The notes under the pieces were generated by a model. That model worked only from the letters and a program-made list of their open reading frames with translations, did no database searches and was not told where the DNA came from. A DNA stretch of 64,000 nt from assembly GCA_964304625.1 (NCBI GenBank), contig OZ199839.1, positions 3,038,001-3,102,000 of the forward strand. Direction: 5' to 3'. Within the stretch, counting starts at the first letter, position 1. Every line of letters begins with the position of its first letter. The stretch is from Kudoa neothunni. Taxonomy: Eukaryota > Cnidaria. The translations under genes and the position numbers were made by a program. Of the stretch, positions 12,793 to 26,560 are shown in pieces.

Positions 12793-15700
12793 TCATTTTG
12801 AAGCAGGAGGCTGATCTTCAATAATTTTGCTAATAGTACTTTTGAGACTATCAAACTTTTCGCACATATCTTTGTGATAAAGCAACTGATCGGATTGGAC
12901 TAATTCGGAATTGATTTGAAGTGCTTTTTCACATAATGATAAGAATTCTCTGTAAATATTAACACCGTTAAAGTACAACTCAATAAAGTATTGAAGGCTA
13001 CCCAAAAACATTTCTCAATGTGGTAATATCAGCCTTGGCGTGTGTTTCCTCGGCTTTCTTAGAAGCAAAAGTATTTGCATAACCAACAGGACCAGCATTG
13101 ACCTAAAATGTTATAAAAGCAATATTTAATAAAAATGTCCAACAAATATTATTATGCTTTTATAATTGCTTACTTGAACGCTGACCGAACCCTGTAATTT
13201 CAATTGAAGTCGCTTCATATCTGGAGGGTACATATTGACAACATCTTGAAGTTGTTTCACCTGAAGACTCATCTCGTCGATGGCAACTTTAATGGGGGTT
13301 AATTCTGTGACAACTTTATGCGTAACATTCAATCTCTTTTTCATGTAGGGGAATGCATGGTAAGCTAAAAATCGAAATAAAAGCTTAACCTAATCGCCAA
13401 AACAATACTATGGAAAATGGTGACTCGTTTCCATTGATCTTCGATACCACCATGGGCTTTGCCACCGGGAGTGAATGGGATTTCCAATACAAAAGCACGT
13501 ACATTGGTATTGATATCGAATGTGGTGAGATTGGAGCCACCATTTTTTTTATATTCGTCAATCGGTATCACACCATTGATTTGAATATAGTTGATGTTGG
13601 GGTCTAGAGAGTCGGTCTTCACTGTGCCGCCTTCGAGAATAATACGCACATTTCCAACCGAATTAGTGTAGATATTTTCTAGACGTTCTTTGATAGTGGC
13701 GAGTGGAGTATAAGGAGGTTCTTTGTAGATGAAGTTTTTGCCGCCATTCTCACGGAAACCCTTACCGTAAAAAGCCACTCTGTAGTAGGCACCAAAATTA
13801 CGATTGTTTGATGCGTTTCTATCGGATATATTGTTGTAGGCATCAGACATATTCTTGTAAATTTGGCCAAGCTCGCTGTAACTTTTTCCATTCTCCAATA
13901 TAGGTATAATACATTTGAAGAGAGTTGAAACATCCTCATATCGTTGTGATTTGGCAAAATACTCAGAAGTTTTGATCAAATGTTGATAGAGATTTTCGAT
14001 GCCGATCGATTCGAAATCACTTCCATCTTCTTTTTTGGAGGAAAAATTCAGCATCTTAATGTTGCTTGAGATCGATCGAAACAGCTCAATATCATCTTTC
14101 ATAGTTTTAGGATCGTTGGACTTTAACAGCTGGATATACACAACAGCGCTGTGTAAAGCACACATAGCAGCCTCAGCGAAGAACCCATTTTTCTCGTGTG
14201 TCTCAGCCATTCTACTGTACCAGTTGATAAGAATTTCGGGTGTTTCTGAGAAGATGTTTGAAAGATTGAACAAAATACCGATTGATGTCTCGATGTCATT
14301 GACGTGTTTTTTCATACGCTGTCCAACCTTGAGTATGGACTGTATACGTCGGTTTAGATCAATAATTTCGTTGGTGAATTCGTTATTCTAAGCCAACAAA
14401 TCATTAATCAAACGACACCACGAAAACACACATACCTTTGCGCCATTGTCATCTTTAATCAATCGTGTCCAATTTGAAACGCAGCGAAGCACAAACTTAG
14501 CTACAAGATTATTGTCCATAATTTGTGTTGATGCACAGATCAATTTGATGTATGATCTCTGGAATGGATTTCCCGCGAAATAAAAATTGGCCTTCAATAT
14601 CATGTAGATAAAGAGATTGACCTCATTTCTTATTTCGCTATCTAAGAATGGCAACTTTTCAAACAATTCCAAAAATAGTTTTTCCAAAAAATTGTTGTTT
14701 CCTTTAAAGATAACAAAATATCTCCCCTGTATAAACAATCGTATGTGGGCCAAAAAATATTTCATTGCTTTTTTTGAGTGAATTGAGGCGAGGACATGAA
14801 GGTAAGTATCCAGTATTATCCTCATTACCGGATTGTTACCGCTATCCGATTTGAGAACTAGCTAAATATACAAAAATTTATAACGATCAAGCCAACCACA
14901 CTTATGTAAGTTTTACCTTTTGTGACTTGCAGAACAACTCAATAATATCCAAAATAAGAACAGTAATCTCTTGGAATAACGCGTTGTCGGTGTTGGAAAA
15001 AGTGGAATCACCCACAAGGGCTCTCTTCAATTTCGACTTATTGCCCATCGTCGTGTTACCATCTTTTAATGTTGTGTTGCTGAGAGATTCCAAAACAAAT
15101 TCTTTTTTCATATTTAAATTTTTGTCATACTGAAATACATCAACAGCCGTTTTGAGAAGGGCGAAAAATTGCAAATAATTCATATATTTATTGTTACCTT
15201 TATCGCCAATTACCTTGGAAAAATACGACTGGGCTGAAGTGGGTATTCCTTTCACAATTATTTTAGGGAAATTGGTCCACCAGTTCATCAGAAAATCTTT
15301 GTTCACATTCTGTAGAATATACAAAAAACAAATAAGCAAATCTCTGGTGTTGTTGAATAGTAATGATTTGTTTGCAGACTCATAGTTGGAACTATTCGAC
15401 ACCATCGAACTATTCTGTTGAGCTGGTGACAAATCAAATGTGGATAATCCCGATTTGCTGTTATTAATTTGGAAGGAGGAAGTACTAGTGACGGTGGCAA
15501 CAGATCGAAGGGTGGGCGCAGTGGTTACACTGGCAGAAGGAACCACCTCGTCACTTTTATCAGCAGCGTCCTTGTTTTTTGATGCTTGCAGGAAAAGGTG
15601 GGTATTTTCTACAATTACACTGAGGAAAGGCACATACAACGCCATCACAATACCAAGACATTGGCCATTCTTATCGTTATATCTATCGTCAAAGTGATGT

Positions 15701-18700
15701 TTGACTAGAAGGTCTCTAAACAATATGATAGCTTCGGTTCTGTTCTCAATTGAGAGAGTGAGCGATCTTTCCACTTCATCGATCATAATGGCGGCTAGAT
15801 AATGAACTTTGAAGTATTTCTGTGACAATATCATGCTTTGGCCAGAGCTCAATAGGTTTTTGTTGAGAACTGAAGGTGGTACGTTGATCGGAAGGAAAAA
15901 TTCATTTCGAGCCAGTACTTTTAAGAAATCAAACTTCAAATCGCTCAAACCTTCCACTTTCAACTCATAAAATTTATAGGTCTCATAAAAATAGCTGATC
16001 ATTCCAATCACAAAATTTCTATCAAGAATATTCAGCAGCTCACTCACAAATTTAGCCAGTTGAGTGTTCACTTTCATCACTCGCACCGACTTTTTCCCCA
16101 CTTTATTTATCACATACTTGATCATTGAATGCATAAACCATCGCAAATGTTCCTCAGTGGTTTGATTGATAATGGCGATTCGGTTGCCTTGTTTGTATTT
16201 GAACGAGTTGGAGATCAACACCTTTAAACTTTTCAAAAGAATTTTAGTGAAAACCCATGAATTTTGGAAAGTGCTTTCCAATTTTTTCGAATCAATATGA
16301 ATCAACTCAAAAAGGCCTCGCAAGAGACTCTCATGAACGTAACCACCATCTTTATTGTAGACAATAAGGTTGTGGTTGATGTACTTGCCCAAAATTTTGC
16401 CATAATCTTTAGAAACCAACCGATTGACTATATGGGTGATCAAACTCGCGGTGGATTTCACCAAGTCAAGTTCTTGAGCGCTCTTCATTTCCAATTTGTT
16501 GGTTGAAATCAGGAAATTGGTCAACCATTGGAATATCACATTATACCCGTTGGTCATAGCCACGTCGCTAATAACATGACAAACTTTGATCAACTTGGAA
16601 AACTCCTCGGGGTTGTTTGGACCAAGTGGAGTGGATTTATTTTTGTTAACCAACCGCTTGAAAGTTTCATCAAAACAAGTCACATTAGAACGATAGTGCA
16701 GTTCAAGTTTGATTATTGGGCGTCCTTGGCCATCCATCCAACGAATGTCGTTATTTGTCTCGTTGGCTATGTTTGGCGACTCCAAATCATACTTAATGTA
16801 GTTTTCCGGCAACGTGCTAACTGCTGGCAAGCTCACCTCCCTAACCAAATCGTACTCGCCATGATTTGGAAGTATTTTCACCCATGAATAACCCAATAGA
16901 CATTTTGGTAGCTTTTTCGATTTGTTTTCTTTGAATAATCGTTTGGTGTCTATGCTGTAATAGGCAATAAGGACGTGAAAATTTTCCGATATTTCTTGCG
17001 GCAGCATCACACGGAATTCCTCTGAATACACAGGATGCAACGTTTTTGGCACAATTGTACATGAATCGGTCTCAGTCATACAAATGTTGCCATATCGAGA
17101 GTAAAAAAGTGGGTAAGAAGATCGCTGGTTATCATCTTTGATGTGGAATTCGAGAATTACGTTTTTAATCTAAAATTTGACGTTAGAATTGAGTTAGACT
17201 GAGATTTTTTATCTAATTTTGTATTTTTATATTTAATTAAAACATCTAAATCTAGCTCATATATTCAAAAATCGATATTTTATTATTATTTTTATTGAAG
17301 ATGTTCTAACTAATCTAACCACGAATAGTAAATAATAACTTACTCCAACTTGACTTTTACAGTTGGTCATGTTGGCCTCGATTGGGTAGATGAAAAGGTC
17401 GTTTGAAAGGGTTTCAAAAGGAGGGCACACAGATTTTCGAGTGTCAGTTAACGAACTTGAAAGCACAGTGTAGTCGGAACTTATGAGTGGCTTGGCTCCT
17501 GTTTTACTTGCTTTGAAAGGTTCGAACGAAGATGTCAACACGTTCGACATACTTTCGAGAGATGAAATCAGCTTCATCGAAGTAGTTATTTTAGCTCCGG
17601 GATAGGTGATAATTTTGGATTTGACGTCTCCACTAATCAACAACTTCAATTACACAGTCCATCTGATAATATTAAAGTTACGATGCGGTATCTCTGAGAT
17701 ATTTTGGAGTGTCAAAGTATTTGTGATCGAACTTATAAAGTGGTAATTCTTCATCTTCTGCCAATAATTCCAGTTTATCGTTGAAAACTTTCCTACAAAG
17801 TGTGAAACTCTATAGCTCGTAAAATTGTTAACGATTTACTTGTGTGCACTAGCGAAATAAGTCATGTACATCAGACCCGATTTTGATAGAGTGGATGCGT
17901 ATTCACATTGCTTCTTGGCAAGTTTATTGTCCGGTTTCATGTAGGCGTCATAGTAATGCCCACCATCGTACAACTTCATCACTCTCAACACCAAAACTAT
18001 ATCTTGGTTAGCATCCACAACTTCAAAAATGTACTAAACTCATTCAAATCACCACCTGAAACATCCTTGAAACAGTACTCTATTTATCTTCTTCGAACTG
18101 AAATCATTCTTTGCTAATTTCACCACGTCTTTAATGTTATGTTGTACCACGGGCATATTGAGGTTGATCAATGCTTCATTTTGTAGATCGAAATATACAT
18201 TCTCACTTATTTTTTTGTTTATATTGGCGTCGTACAAAAAGCAGTCGACGATATAAGGTTCAATGGGTTTATCAGAATCGTTGTTGTCAAGCCTCAAATC
18301 AAATGCTATGGATTTGACTTGTAACGTGACGTAACTCTTTGAAATATGTTTTTTTGTAATGATGCCTACGTTTGGCGCTGATTGGAACAAGCAATGATAT
18401 ATATTGAAAAGTTTTTCGCTAAAACATATTATATTAGGGTCGATAGATCGAACCTGGGTATATATTTATTTTCACTTTATTATCAATATACTGATCTCAA
18501 AAAATTATAGTTTATAATATTAAAATTAAAATATGGGTTTAAATTTATAAAATACTATATTTTATGAACACTATCATGATAAATCTAAATTGGAAGCGTT
18601 TTGTGATTTTATTATTCACTTGATAACATGTTACAATTTATGAACAAAATTAAAATACTGTATTTAAAAAAAATTAAATTAAACATTATAATAATTATAT

Positions 18701-21438
18701 TTGTTTACTTCATGTTATAAGGAGATAATATCAAAACATTTCATTGCAATAAAGCAATGAAGAATTAAAGAAATGAATGGGGGTTTTAATTCAGGTTTGT
18801 AAATCTTAAACGCTTTCGCTAATTCAACTAATAATCAACAATAATACAACAAAACTCCATTATGTAAACAAAATTGAAATAAATAAACTTTGAATTTATT
18901 TTAATTATTATTTATTGCTATAATATGAAAATCGACTCATATTTTTTACGCAATAAATATCATTGTATAATTTTGTACTATTAAATTGCTTAGAAATGCT
19001 CAAAATCAATAAAATCATGATTTCTAGGCGATTAATAATAAGTAGATAACCTGCATAAACAAAAACATTATTACAAGGATAAACTAAAATCAGTGGATGA
19101 TATTTAGGAAAATATTATTAGGACATGTTTTTACAGCAAAATAGCAAAAGTTTATTTAATTATGCAACTTTTACACACAAGCTATATACAGATATAATCC
19201 TTCAGAATCTGCTATATTTAATTTTTGTTCTGGCCCCCCGTTTAACTCTAATGAGTTAGAAATAATTAAATATAGCTAAAACCAGTAACACTTGAAAATT
19301 ATTGACCGTGCCAATAGCCATTCTCATGTTTAATCAATTAAATTAATCGCCTCAACAAATATTTTATATTAATATTTATTATTTTTAAGCATCATTCCGA
19401 ATTAAAAAAAATGAATAAAAATATTTATTAGAAATATATATTTAAGATATATATTAAAACTAAATGTTTCTTATAATAATTTCCCGTAAAAATTATATAA
19501 TGTTGATACATTTGAACACTGCTTAAATTTTCTCTATTCCATTAAAAAAGAGAAAAGGATTTAAAAATATATTAATCTAATTTAACTGTAGAATATAATG
19601 AGATTTTATTATTCTGACAATTAAAATAAATCATTCTCGCAAAGCATAAAAAACTACTAGAAATTTTAAAAAATATGAATCCGAGTAATAAATTAATATA
19701 TGAGCTCATTAATTAAGTACTATTCTCTAATCTATTGAAAGTTGATCAAATAGTCATTTTTATTTTAGGAAAAAGGCTTAAAGGATAATATTAATCAGAA
19801 AGTTCATAAAAATATTAACCTTAATTTTGCATATCATGATATTATAAGTTAGATTGAAATAATTAATCCACAACTGTAAAGAGCAATAAACAACATACCA
19901 ATTCTCTGAGAGTTTTTTGATTAACTTTTTATCACAGTCCGAACTGAAATCAGATAACTGTGACAAGTCGTTGGTTTTCCAAATGTCAGATTCGTTGGTT
20001 GATTTACTACCATATTTTGTAGGAGATCTGACGTTTCCAGTTTGGACATCCATTTCAAGTCCAGTTGCAGTGCATAGCGTGGTCATCCAACTGTTTAACT
20101 CCTCCACTTTAGTCGATGTGAACACATAGATCATTTCATTTACGTGCAGCTCCAGTGTTTTCTTGTTGCTCAAAGAACCCTATTAATGGATAGATAGAAC
20201 GGTAAATTTAGCTAACAAAAGTCCCTAATAAGCACCTGTCTAATTTGAGTACAAAATTCCAAATCAATCCATCTACGAACACTTTTCGATTGTTCGTCCT
20301 ATACAAAAATATTATCGGTAAGTAGGATTATGCCAGTGAGCGTTACATTTTTAATTTCTAGCATATAGAAACTGTCAGGTGTTTCTTGAAATAGAGTGAT
20401 GTATCTTGCGCGTAATTTCTATATGAAACAACGTCCAAAATGCAATATTCTCGCCTAGACAAAATTTACCTTCTTATCTGCGATCCACTAAAAAGAGATA
20501 TTAAAACATAATCTCAAACTGAAACGAATTACTTTCGATGATAGCACTGATACATTTTCAACAGGGGGAAACATCTCTAACACCCCTTTTTTGCTAATAC
20601 CTCTAACTATTTTTACCATCTCATCATCTTTTTCCTAAATCAATCCAACCATTCCAATTAATTCTATCTACGTAATATTGGCTGTGAAGTACTGATTTTT
20701 TGGTTTCCGTTTCAGTGCTTTCAGCGCTTTCATTTGAATCAACAAAATTGGAAGTGGAAGAATTTTTCTGTGCCTCTTGATATCTAAATCAAACCCAAAT
20801 TAGGATATTGCTTGTTGAAAATTTTACGAAAACTGTTAGTTGTTAGTACCTTGTAAAAATATCATATTTTCCTTGAAATTTTTTAAAATTGTTAATGAAA
20901 CCATTGGTTTTCTCCTCGTAATATATCATACTATAAGCCTAGAGAACAACACGAGAATGTAGCCCCATAATAAAGACATTCATATCAAATACCAATTTAC
21001 TATAAGGATTTAAACTATCTAACGTTTTCACCTGATAAATTGAAGGCCATTCCACCTTTTTGTAGGGGTCTATAGGCCGGTCCGAATAGATTTTGACAGG
21101 ATATTCGAATGCAGCATTACAATTCTCTTTCGACTGAGTCAGCTGAATGATATTTTTCTCAATATCAGTAGGTTTATAATGGTTTATATCGGAGTGTTTG
21201 TAGGAGGAAGCAGTGAATGGTTGGACGCAATCAATCTAACAGCAAAAAAACTCAACGTCAACTCAATACAAGATGAAAATGATATCGATAGGATTGCGAT
21301 TAGAATCTCATATCTATCCAACAAACGCATACATACAGTAGCTGATATAATTGGTGCTTTCTTGTCATCATCCTTATTGACTATTACAACTTTACTTTCA
21401 CCTTTTTTCGCCGTGGAAGCATTCCTGAGTTTTTTCAT
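12793..21438 (-). CDS. DOCK9: Zizimin-class DOCK guanine-nucleotide exchange factor (DOCK9/10/11-like)
   Basis: Large multi-exon gene from ATG at 21438 to a TGA at 12793. DOCK-D proteins activate Cdc42 (and Rac) at membranes through a DHR2 domain, with DHR1 binding phosphoinositides. The N-terminal exons (20.2-21.4 kb) carry the zizimin lead-in (HYKPTDIEKNIIQ) and a PH domain ending in VFTSTKVEELNSWMTTL at 20.1 kb. That PH domain is the mark of the DOCK-D class. The C2-like DHR1 spans about 16.6-17.6 kb, followed by the helical repeat region in the 2.2 kb exon 14902-17079. DHR2 lies in 12793-14315 with YYRVAFYGKGF, YKEPPYTPLATIKERL, LTPIKVAIDEMS and, near the exchange loop, RLQLKLQGSVSVQVNAGP. 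The valine nucleotide sensor region is therefore present. Introns are about 50 bp except one of 1.48 kb (18419-19898) between the PH and DHR1 exons. A 52-bp intron within the last coding segment removes residues that otherwise break the alignment. Confidence 0.9.
18419..19898 (-). other. exceptionally long DOCK intron
   Basis: Bounded by a GT at 19898 and an AG at 18419 (minus strand) that join the PH-domain exon in frame to the pre-DHR1 exon. It is extremely AT-rich, with no open exon. It contains one copy of the dispersed repeat at 19196-19290. At 1.48 kb it is about thirty times the usual intron length in this window. Confidence 0.7.
19196..19290. repeat. dispersed repeat family, copy 2
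   Basis: In reverse complement this matches 35440-35530 over about 85 bp, with shared blocks CTATATTTAATTATTTCT and TATAGCAGATTCT at the same spacing. It lies inside a DOCK intron. Confidence 0.6.
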
Positions 21439-23360
21439 TTTTTGTCACTTGTTCAAATGAAGATTGGTTGACCAAGTGAAAATAATAATGGAACAGGAAC
21501 AGTAGCTATTGGATGTGTCCAAAATAGGATTAAGTCCTCCGACTAGGTATATTATTAAGTAGTATTTTAGCAATTCTTATCGAGATTACGCACGCTCTCA
21601 TGATCACATTTTGTAAGGAATTGGTTGGAAAACTCGATCTAACAAACTCACTGGACAATTCTCAATTAACTGGTAAGTATTCAAGTAGATTTGTATCGAT
21701 TAACCACTCCTACGTATATTAATTAACTTGATAATCATATCATAACCGTAGAAAACAATCATATTAAAGTCATCCTTTTGTGAATGGTTGTAAAAAATAC
21801 ATTTAGAAAATAATTCGTAGTGATGTCGATAATCATTTTCAACTTATCGTGCATTAAAATAAATTTAAATCGCTTTACGACCATCCTCAATAATGCTATC
21901 AACCTACAGCTGTGTGTAATAGTATGTTCAACCATGCTAAAGCCTATTCATCTGGTTGAAAAGTTTTTTAATAAATCTGCTTTAATCCGTTTACGTTATT
22001 TACATGCCTATTCTGATATTTCTACGTAGTGAATATGTCCATTGATATTATTTCATATGAGCATTATTCGTCACGTACATTATTAGTCGATTATGTTCTT
22101 GTTTATTGGCTACAGTTTAATATTAGACAGAAACTTTATTTTACTTATTGAGTTTGTTCAATATATTTGTTCTTATAGACAAAATGTGTTTATTATTTGG
22201 TTAATGTATGCGGACTTCATTACCTTAAAATAATCATCTCATCCAATTAGATTCGAAATTATCAGTTCAGCCTACCAATTTTATATATTTTTCAATCGAA
22301 TAAAAAATTTATTTAAATTATACTATAGTGCTCATTTTTTCGTAGTAATAATAAAAATAAGCTGTTAAGTTATCGGTGATGAGATTATCCCACCTTTTTG
22401 TAAACACCTTGAATAGGGAACCACGTTTCTAACAAATATGACTCTTTCCCAATTCGAAAATAAGTTTAAAATATTCGAGTTGATTTGAATTAATAAATTT
22501 AGTTGCCTTTTTAGAAATAACGTCAATTAAGTGAGTAATGAAGAAGAGTAACAATGTATCATATTGGCCGTAATCCAAATCAGCGACAACGTTCAATAAC
22601 GAGCCCCTGAATATTTTAATAATAAGTACTGATAAGTGTTGCGCCATCAGTTGGGTACTTTTAGCAACCGTTGTTTTTCACCAAAAAAGCATTCGCAATA
22701 ATCTATTAATGCAGAGAATTCCTAATCCCTCACGATTATTTCGACAGGTTATTCCACCAATTAAGTCGGCTCAAGTAAAGTATGTTTTATATGTTGTAGA
22801 ATTTAAGTAGGAAAACTCTAATTTTGTTGGATTGTCATATTTCATCATTAGCGATTGCCTAATATTAAATCAATGTCTATAAGAAACAAGAATTCGTATT
22901 TTATGCAAGCATTAGGTGTTCAATTGTAGCAAACTCATAACCATAATATCAAAAATAATATATTGAATGAAAATAAATCACTCCTTGCAAAAATTATAGC
23001 ATAAATATAACGCTAATCTGGGTTTAAAAATATAGGATTAATATTCGAACTAATTATAATCTATAATCTGAAAATTCGGCCACTCACTATTCTGCGTTTT
23101 AACTCCAATAATTATTATTTTTTGCTAGTTTCAATAAGATGGCTCCGCTCACTACAAGGCTTTATGAATGCTTCCAATATAATACAATACGTCTTTTTTT
23201 AATTTTTTTAAAAATAATTATTTTTAGCATGAATACATTGAAAGTTTTTATAAGTCCAAATTAAATGCATTATTTTTTAGAAATTTCCTGCTTAAATTAT
23301 TAAAATTTTAATTTAAAATTTACTTGTGTTAATGATACAACAGTTACCGCTAACTACGTG
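21439..23360. other. spacer upstream of DOCK
   Basis: Contains the unidentified reading frame at 22429-22765. A possible tiny plus-strand first exon starts at ATG 21600 and ends in a consensus donor (GTAAGTATTC), but its frame closes soon after the next acceptor. Otherwise AT-rich without features. DOCK 5' regulatory sequence probably lies just right of 21438. Confidence 0.4.
22429..22765 (-). CDS. unidentified two-exon reading frame
   Basis: The minus-strand frame 22429-22647 extends upstream if a 24-bp GT-AG intron (GTGAAAAAC...CTAAAAG) is removed. The joined frame then runs back to about 22765, to an AG-preceded boundary. It gives about 105 residues, rich in leucine and isoleucine and apparently helical, with blocks GITCRNNREGLGILCINRLL and VVADLDYGQYDTLLLFFI, and ends in a TAG just past GKSHIC. 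The composition is protein-like rather than random AT translation and suggests part of an alpha-helical repeat protein. I recognise no family, no start codon is secure, and a 24-bp intron would be short even here. It could be a fragment of a decayed gene. Confidence 0.3.
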
Positions 23361-25640
23361 TCACCAATCCTCTTCCGAGTTTTTGGGTGCAATCGGAGGA
23401 TTTGGGTCAGCAAGCCCTAAAACTTCTCCCTCTTTAGATAACTGCTCGCAGTTTGAGTTTGGGCTACCAGCCTCCATATGTAAATAATCATGTCTCTCGA
23501 CGAATGGTTTTAATTTGTCGAAATTCTTAGCAACTACTAATCCTTCTTTTCCTAATTTATTGACTAAATCAGCCACCCCGTCTACCACCACACAAGGACC
23601 GTTGTAGTAAGGTTCCAACTTGTTTTTACTTACAGGAATCTGCAGCCAGACCTTATCACCTGTTTTATGTGGATTTCCATAGACTTTGTTATAATATCTT
23701 AATTTGGTCTTTCCGAGTTCGCGCTGCATATTTTCTTTAGCTAATTTATGGGTCCGTTGTAAACAAACCCACGACAAGATTTCGCACGTAATTATCTGCG
23801 GTGAAACCATCAGTAACAACGTTTAAAACTGTATCAATAGAAGATTTCACTTCCCTGCCAAACATTGGAAAATTTTGTTGAAACATGGGTAGGAGATCTG
23901 TATGACATCATGATCAGTGGGACCAAATCATCCCAATTGGTATAGCTCGGAGGAAATTTGCTAATCATATCAATAATTGTGCGATTTAACCGCACAACCA
24001 TCCCATCGGACTTGGGATTATAGGGACAAGTCCTAGTTTTCTTAATACCTAATATTGAACACATTTCCTTAAACAGGGCCGATTCAAAGTTTTTATCCTG
24101 GTCACTGTGAAGAATCGACGGAATGTCAAAACGACTGAAAAAGTTGTTGACCAACTTCTTAGCTATAGTGCTAGTCTCTTGATTTTTTATCGGGAACGTT
24201 TCTGCTCATTTCGTGAAGTAATCTTGTACAACACAAATGTAGCGGTTCCCCTTGGAAGTTACGTTCAATGGGCCGACTATATTGATAGTTACTCGTTCTA
24301 TAGGACTACCTGAAACATCCGTCTTTAATTTAGCCACGAATTTCTTCGTCAAGCAGTTTCTAAATCCATAAAATTTTGACACCAAACTATCATACACCTT
24401 ATTATGACCAAGATGTCCAATTGGAATATTGTCATAAGCCAGATCCAGAACCTCTTTCTTAATAGTAACTGGAACAAATCTCAGCGTTATCTCGTTATTG
24501 CTTCTACGTAAGTTCTCTCTGTACAGTAATCATCCATCAATTTCAAACTTTCTCTTAGCATCCATAAAACTTGAACTTTTCTGCTCTCGTTACTTCGTTG
24601 TTTCACAGGCATTGAGTTTGATTCAATCCACTTAATTATTTGGATATAGTGATGGATCTTTTCGTTGTTCCACACGAAATACTTCCTTATTATTTCCTTC
24701 TATTTGGATAGCTGAACAGATTTTCTTTGTTGAAATCCGTGAAAGCGAATCAGCATTGACGTGTTCCTTCCCAGGTCTATGTACCACATCAAAATCAAAC
24801 TCGGCTATCTGCTCTAACCATCGTGCCAATTCCCCTTCCGGATCCTTGAATCGCAATAGCCAACGAAGTACGTTATGATCCGTTCTAATGGTAAACTTTT
24901 TCCCAAGAAGATACGTCTTGTAATATTTAACAAAGTTTTCCGATGCCAGTAATTCCTTCCTAGCTGTACTGTAATTTGTTTCTCTGAATGCCAAACTACG
25001 GCTGCCGAAACGAATAGCATGTTTTTCCCGTCGACCATTTGCGACAATACTTCACGAATCGAAAGTTTACTAGCGTCCGTATCCAACACATAGAGGATAT
25101 TCCAGACAGGAGAGTAGAGTAACACCGGATCCGCAATCAATCTTATCAACGAAGTAAAACTTCTTACACATTCTTCAGACCAATTCTATTCAACATTAGT
25201 TTTCAATAATTCATGTAAAGGAGATGACATCCCCGAAAACCCTTTGATAAATTTCCGGTAATAATTCACAAGACCAAGGAATTGTTGCAATTCTTTAACA
25301 ATAGTAGATGGGGCCAATTATCAATAACTTCAGTTTTTGCAGGATTTGGTTTGATGCCCCTGCAATTAATTGTATGGCCAAGAAACATCATTTCATTTTT
25401 ATAAAAACAGGATTTCTCGTAAGTTATATTCAAATTGGACTTTTTCAAGGTCTCCACAATTTTTCTAACATTTTCCTTATAAACGTCCATATTCTTTCCA
25501 AAAATAATAACTTCGTATAAGTAGACGAAACATTTTGAATCAATATTTTGAGTTACCAAGCATATCCAAAATTTTGTCAATACATGACAACGGACAGGAG
25601 TCTTTCGTAGTTATCGTATTGAGTTTTCCAATTATTTCAC
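23361..25640 (-). mobile_element. Ty3/Gypsy-type LTR retrotransposon fossil (pol region)
   Basis: Fossil pol segment on the minus strand. The parts appear in the order usual for Ty3/Gypsy: reverse-transcriptase palm/thumb (about 25270-25600), RNase H (about 24700-25150), integrase zinc-binding region and catalytic core (about 23830-24450), and integrase C-terminal region (about 23361-23820). No gag, protease or primer-binding site is visible and I could not find flanking long terminal repeats. It therefore looks like an internal fragment. The coding sequence is interrupted several times (on the order of half a dozen breaks), so it is not functional. The degree of decay suggests a moderately old insertion. 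Confidence 0.85.
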
Positions 25641-26059
25641 GTCTATGGTAAAGAATTTTTCTCCGTGTTTCTTACTGGGTTTACGATTTTGAGTATTGAT
25701 ATAATACTAACTTATTAATTAAACTTCGAATAGTTTCGATTAAAAAAGTAAATTTTTAAATAACGTCAACATCACGTGGCCGATTGTTTCATACACATTG
25801 TTTGGGGTTAAGTTAATATTAAATATTATACAAGTATAAAAATTTAAATTATAGAAGATAATACAATATTATGTAATGAAATATTATGATTGCCACACAC
25901 AAAATTTAGATTATATTCATTCACCACTCATACAGGAATTTTAAAAATTTGAGGGATTATTTCCAAAATTTATAAATTTGGCCGGCTATTTGAGAACAGG
26001 TAAAATTTGAATATTAGGAGGAATAATCCCGAAAGTGGCTATTGACTTTGAAGGTAATA

Positions 26060-26170
26060 ATTAGGTGAAATTAATTTTATATAGTAGATTCTATAAAATG
26101 AAAGTTGTATACAGCTTGCAAACAAAAGTTCATAGGGATTTCAAATCCTTCTTGCATATGCGCACAAAAT
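26060..26170. repeat. dispersed repeat family, copy 3
   Basis: Matches the right half of the copy at 35440-35660: TATAGTAGATTCTA, then ATACAGCTTGCAAAC and a downstream ATTTCAAATCC block aligned with GATTAAAAATCC. It is truncated relative to that copy. Confidence 0.45.
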
Positions 26171-26299
26171 GCTTGGATTAAAATGTTATGTTCCAATAGC
26201 CTCTGTTTTAATTTACGGAATAATTGAAATTTATCGCATTATTCTGTCTCTTGACTTTTTATAATTACAATGTAACCTGGTTATTGCGCGGTTCGATGA

Positions 26300-26560
26300 G
26301 ATCAGCGAAATAACGCGCAACTGAAATATTGATGGTGAGTTGATGATACGGTACCTGCCTATCGGACTGCTAGTCTCGAGGTCGCGGGGTCAAGTCCAGC
26401 CTAGGTTGGGACATTACTTCTGCGTTGTACGTCTCTATTCTGTAATGGAAGCTCTGGTTAGAGTATTTAGTCATTATTACCTTCGATGCACCTGCAGTTA
26501 TAGTTTAATGAGGTTGTTAAGTTCGAATTAAACGTTCGAATCGCCGGGGACGTATTAAGC
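26300..26560 (+). repeat. probable tRNA-derived SINE
   Basis: A B-box-like sequence (GGGGTCAAGTCC, about 26386-26397) sits about 50 bp after an A-box-like segment (GGTGAGTTGATGATACGG, 26333-26350). These resemble the internal RNA polymerase III promoter of tRNA genes. The 3' acceptor-stem pairing of a working tRNA is missing, and unrelated sequence continues after the tRNA-like head, which is the arrangement of a tRNA-derived SINE. No poly(A) or target duplication was identified, so the boundaries are approximate. Confidence 0.35.

Noticed and set aside
21600-21760. possible tiny plus-strand gene with a consensus donor beside DOCK
   Set aside because: After joining to the next acceptor the frame stops at about 35 residues with no recognisable similarity.
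26386-26397. functional tRNA gene around the B-box-like motif
   Set aside because: The acceptor stem and D-arm cannot be paired across the segment, so a SINE-like origin is preferred.
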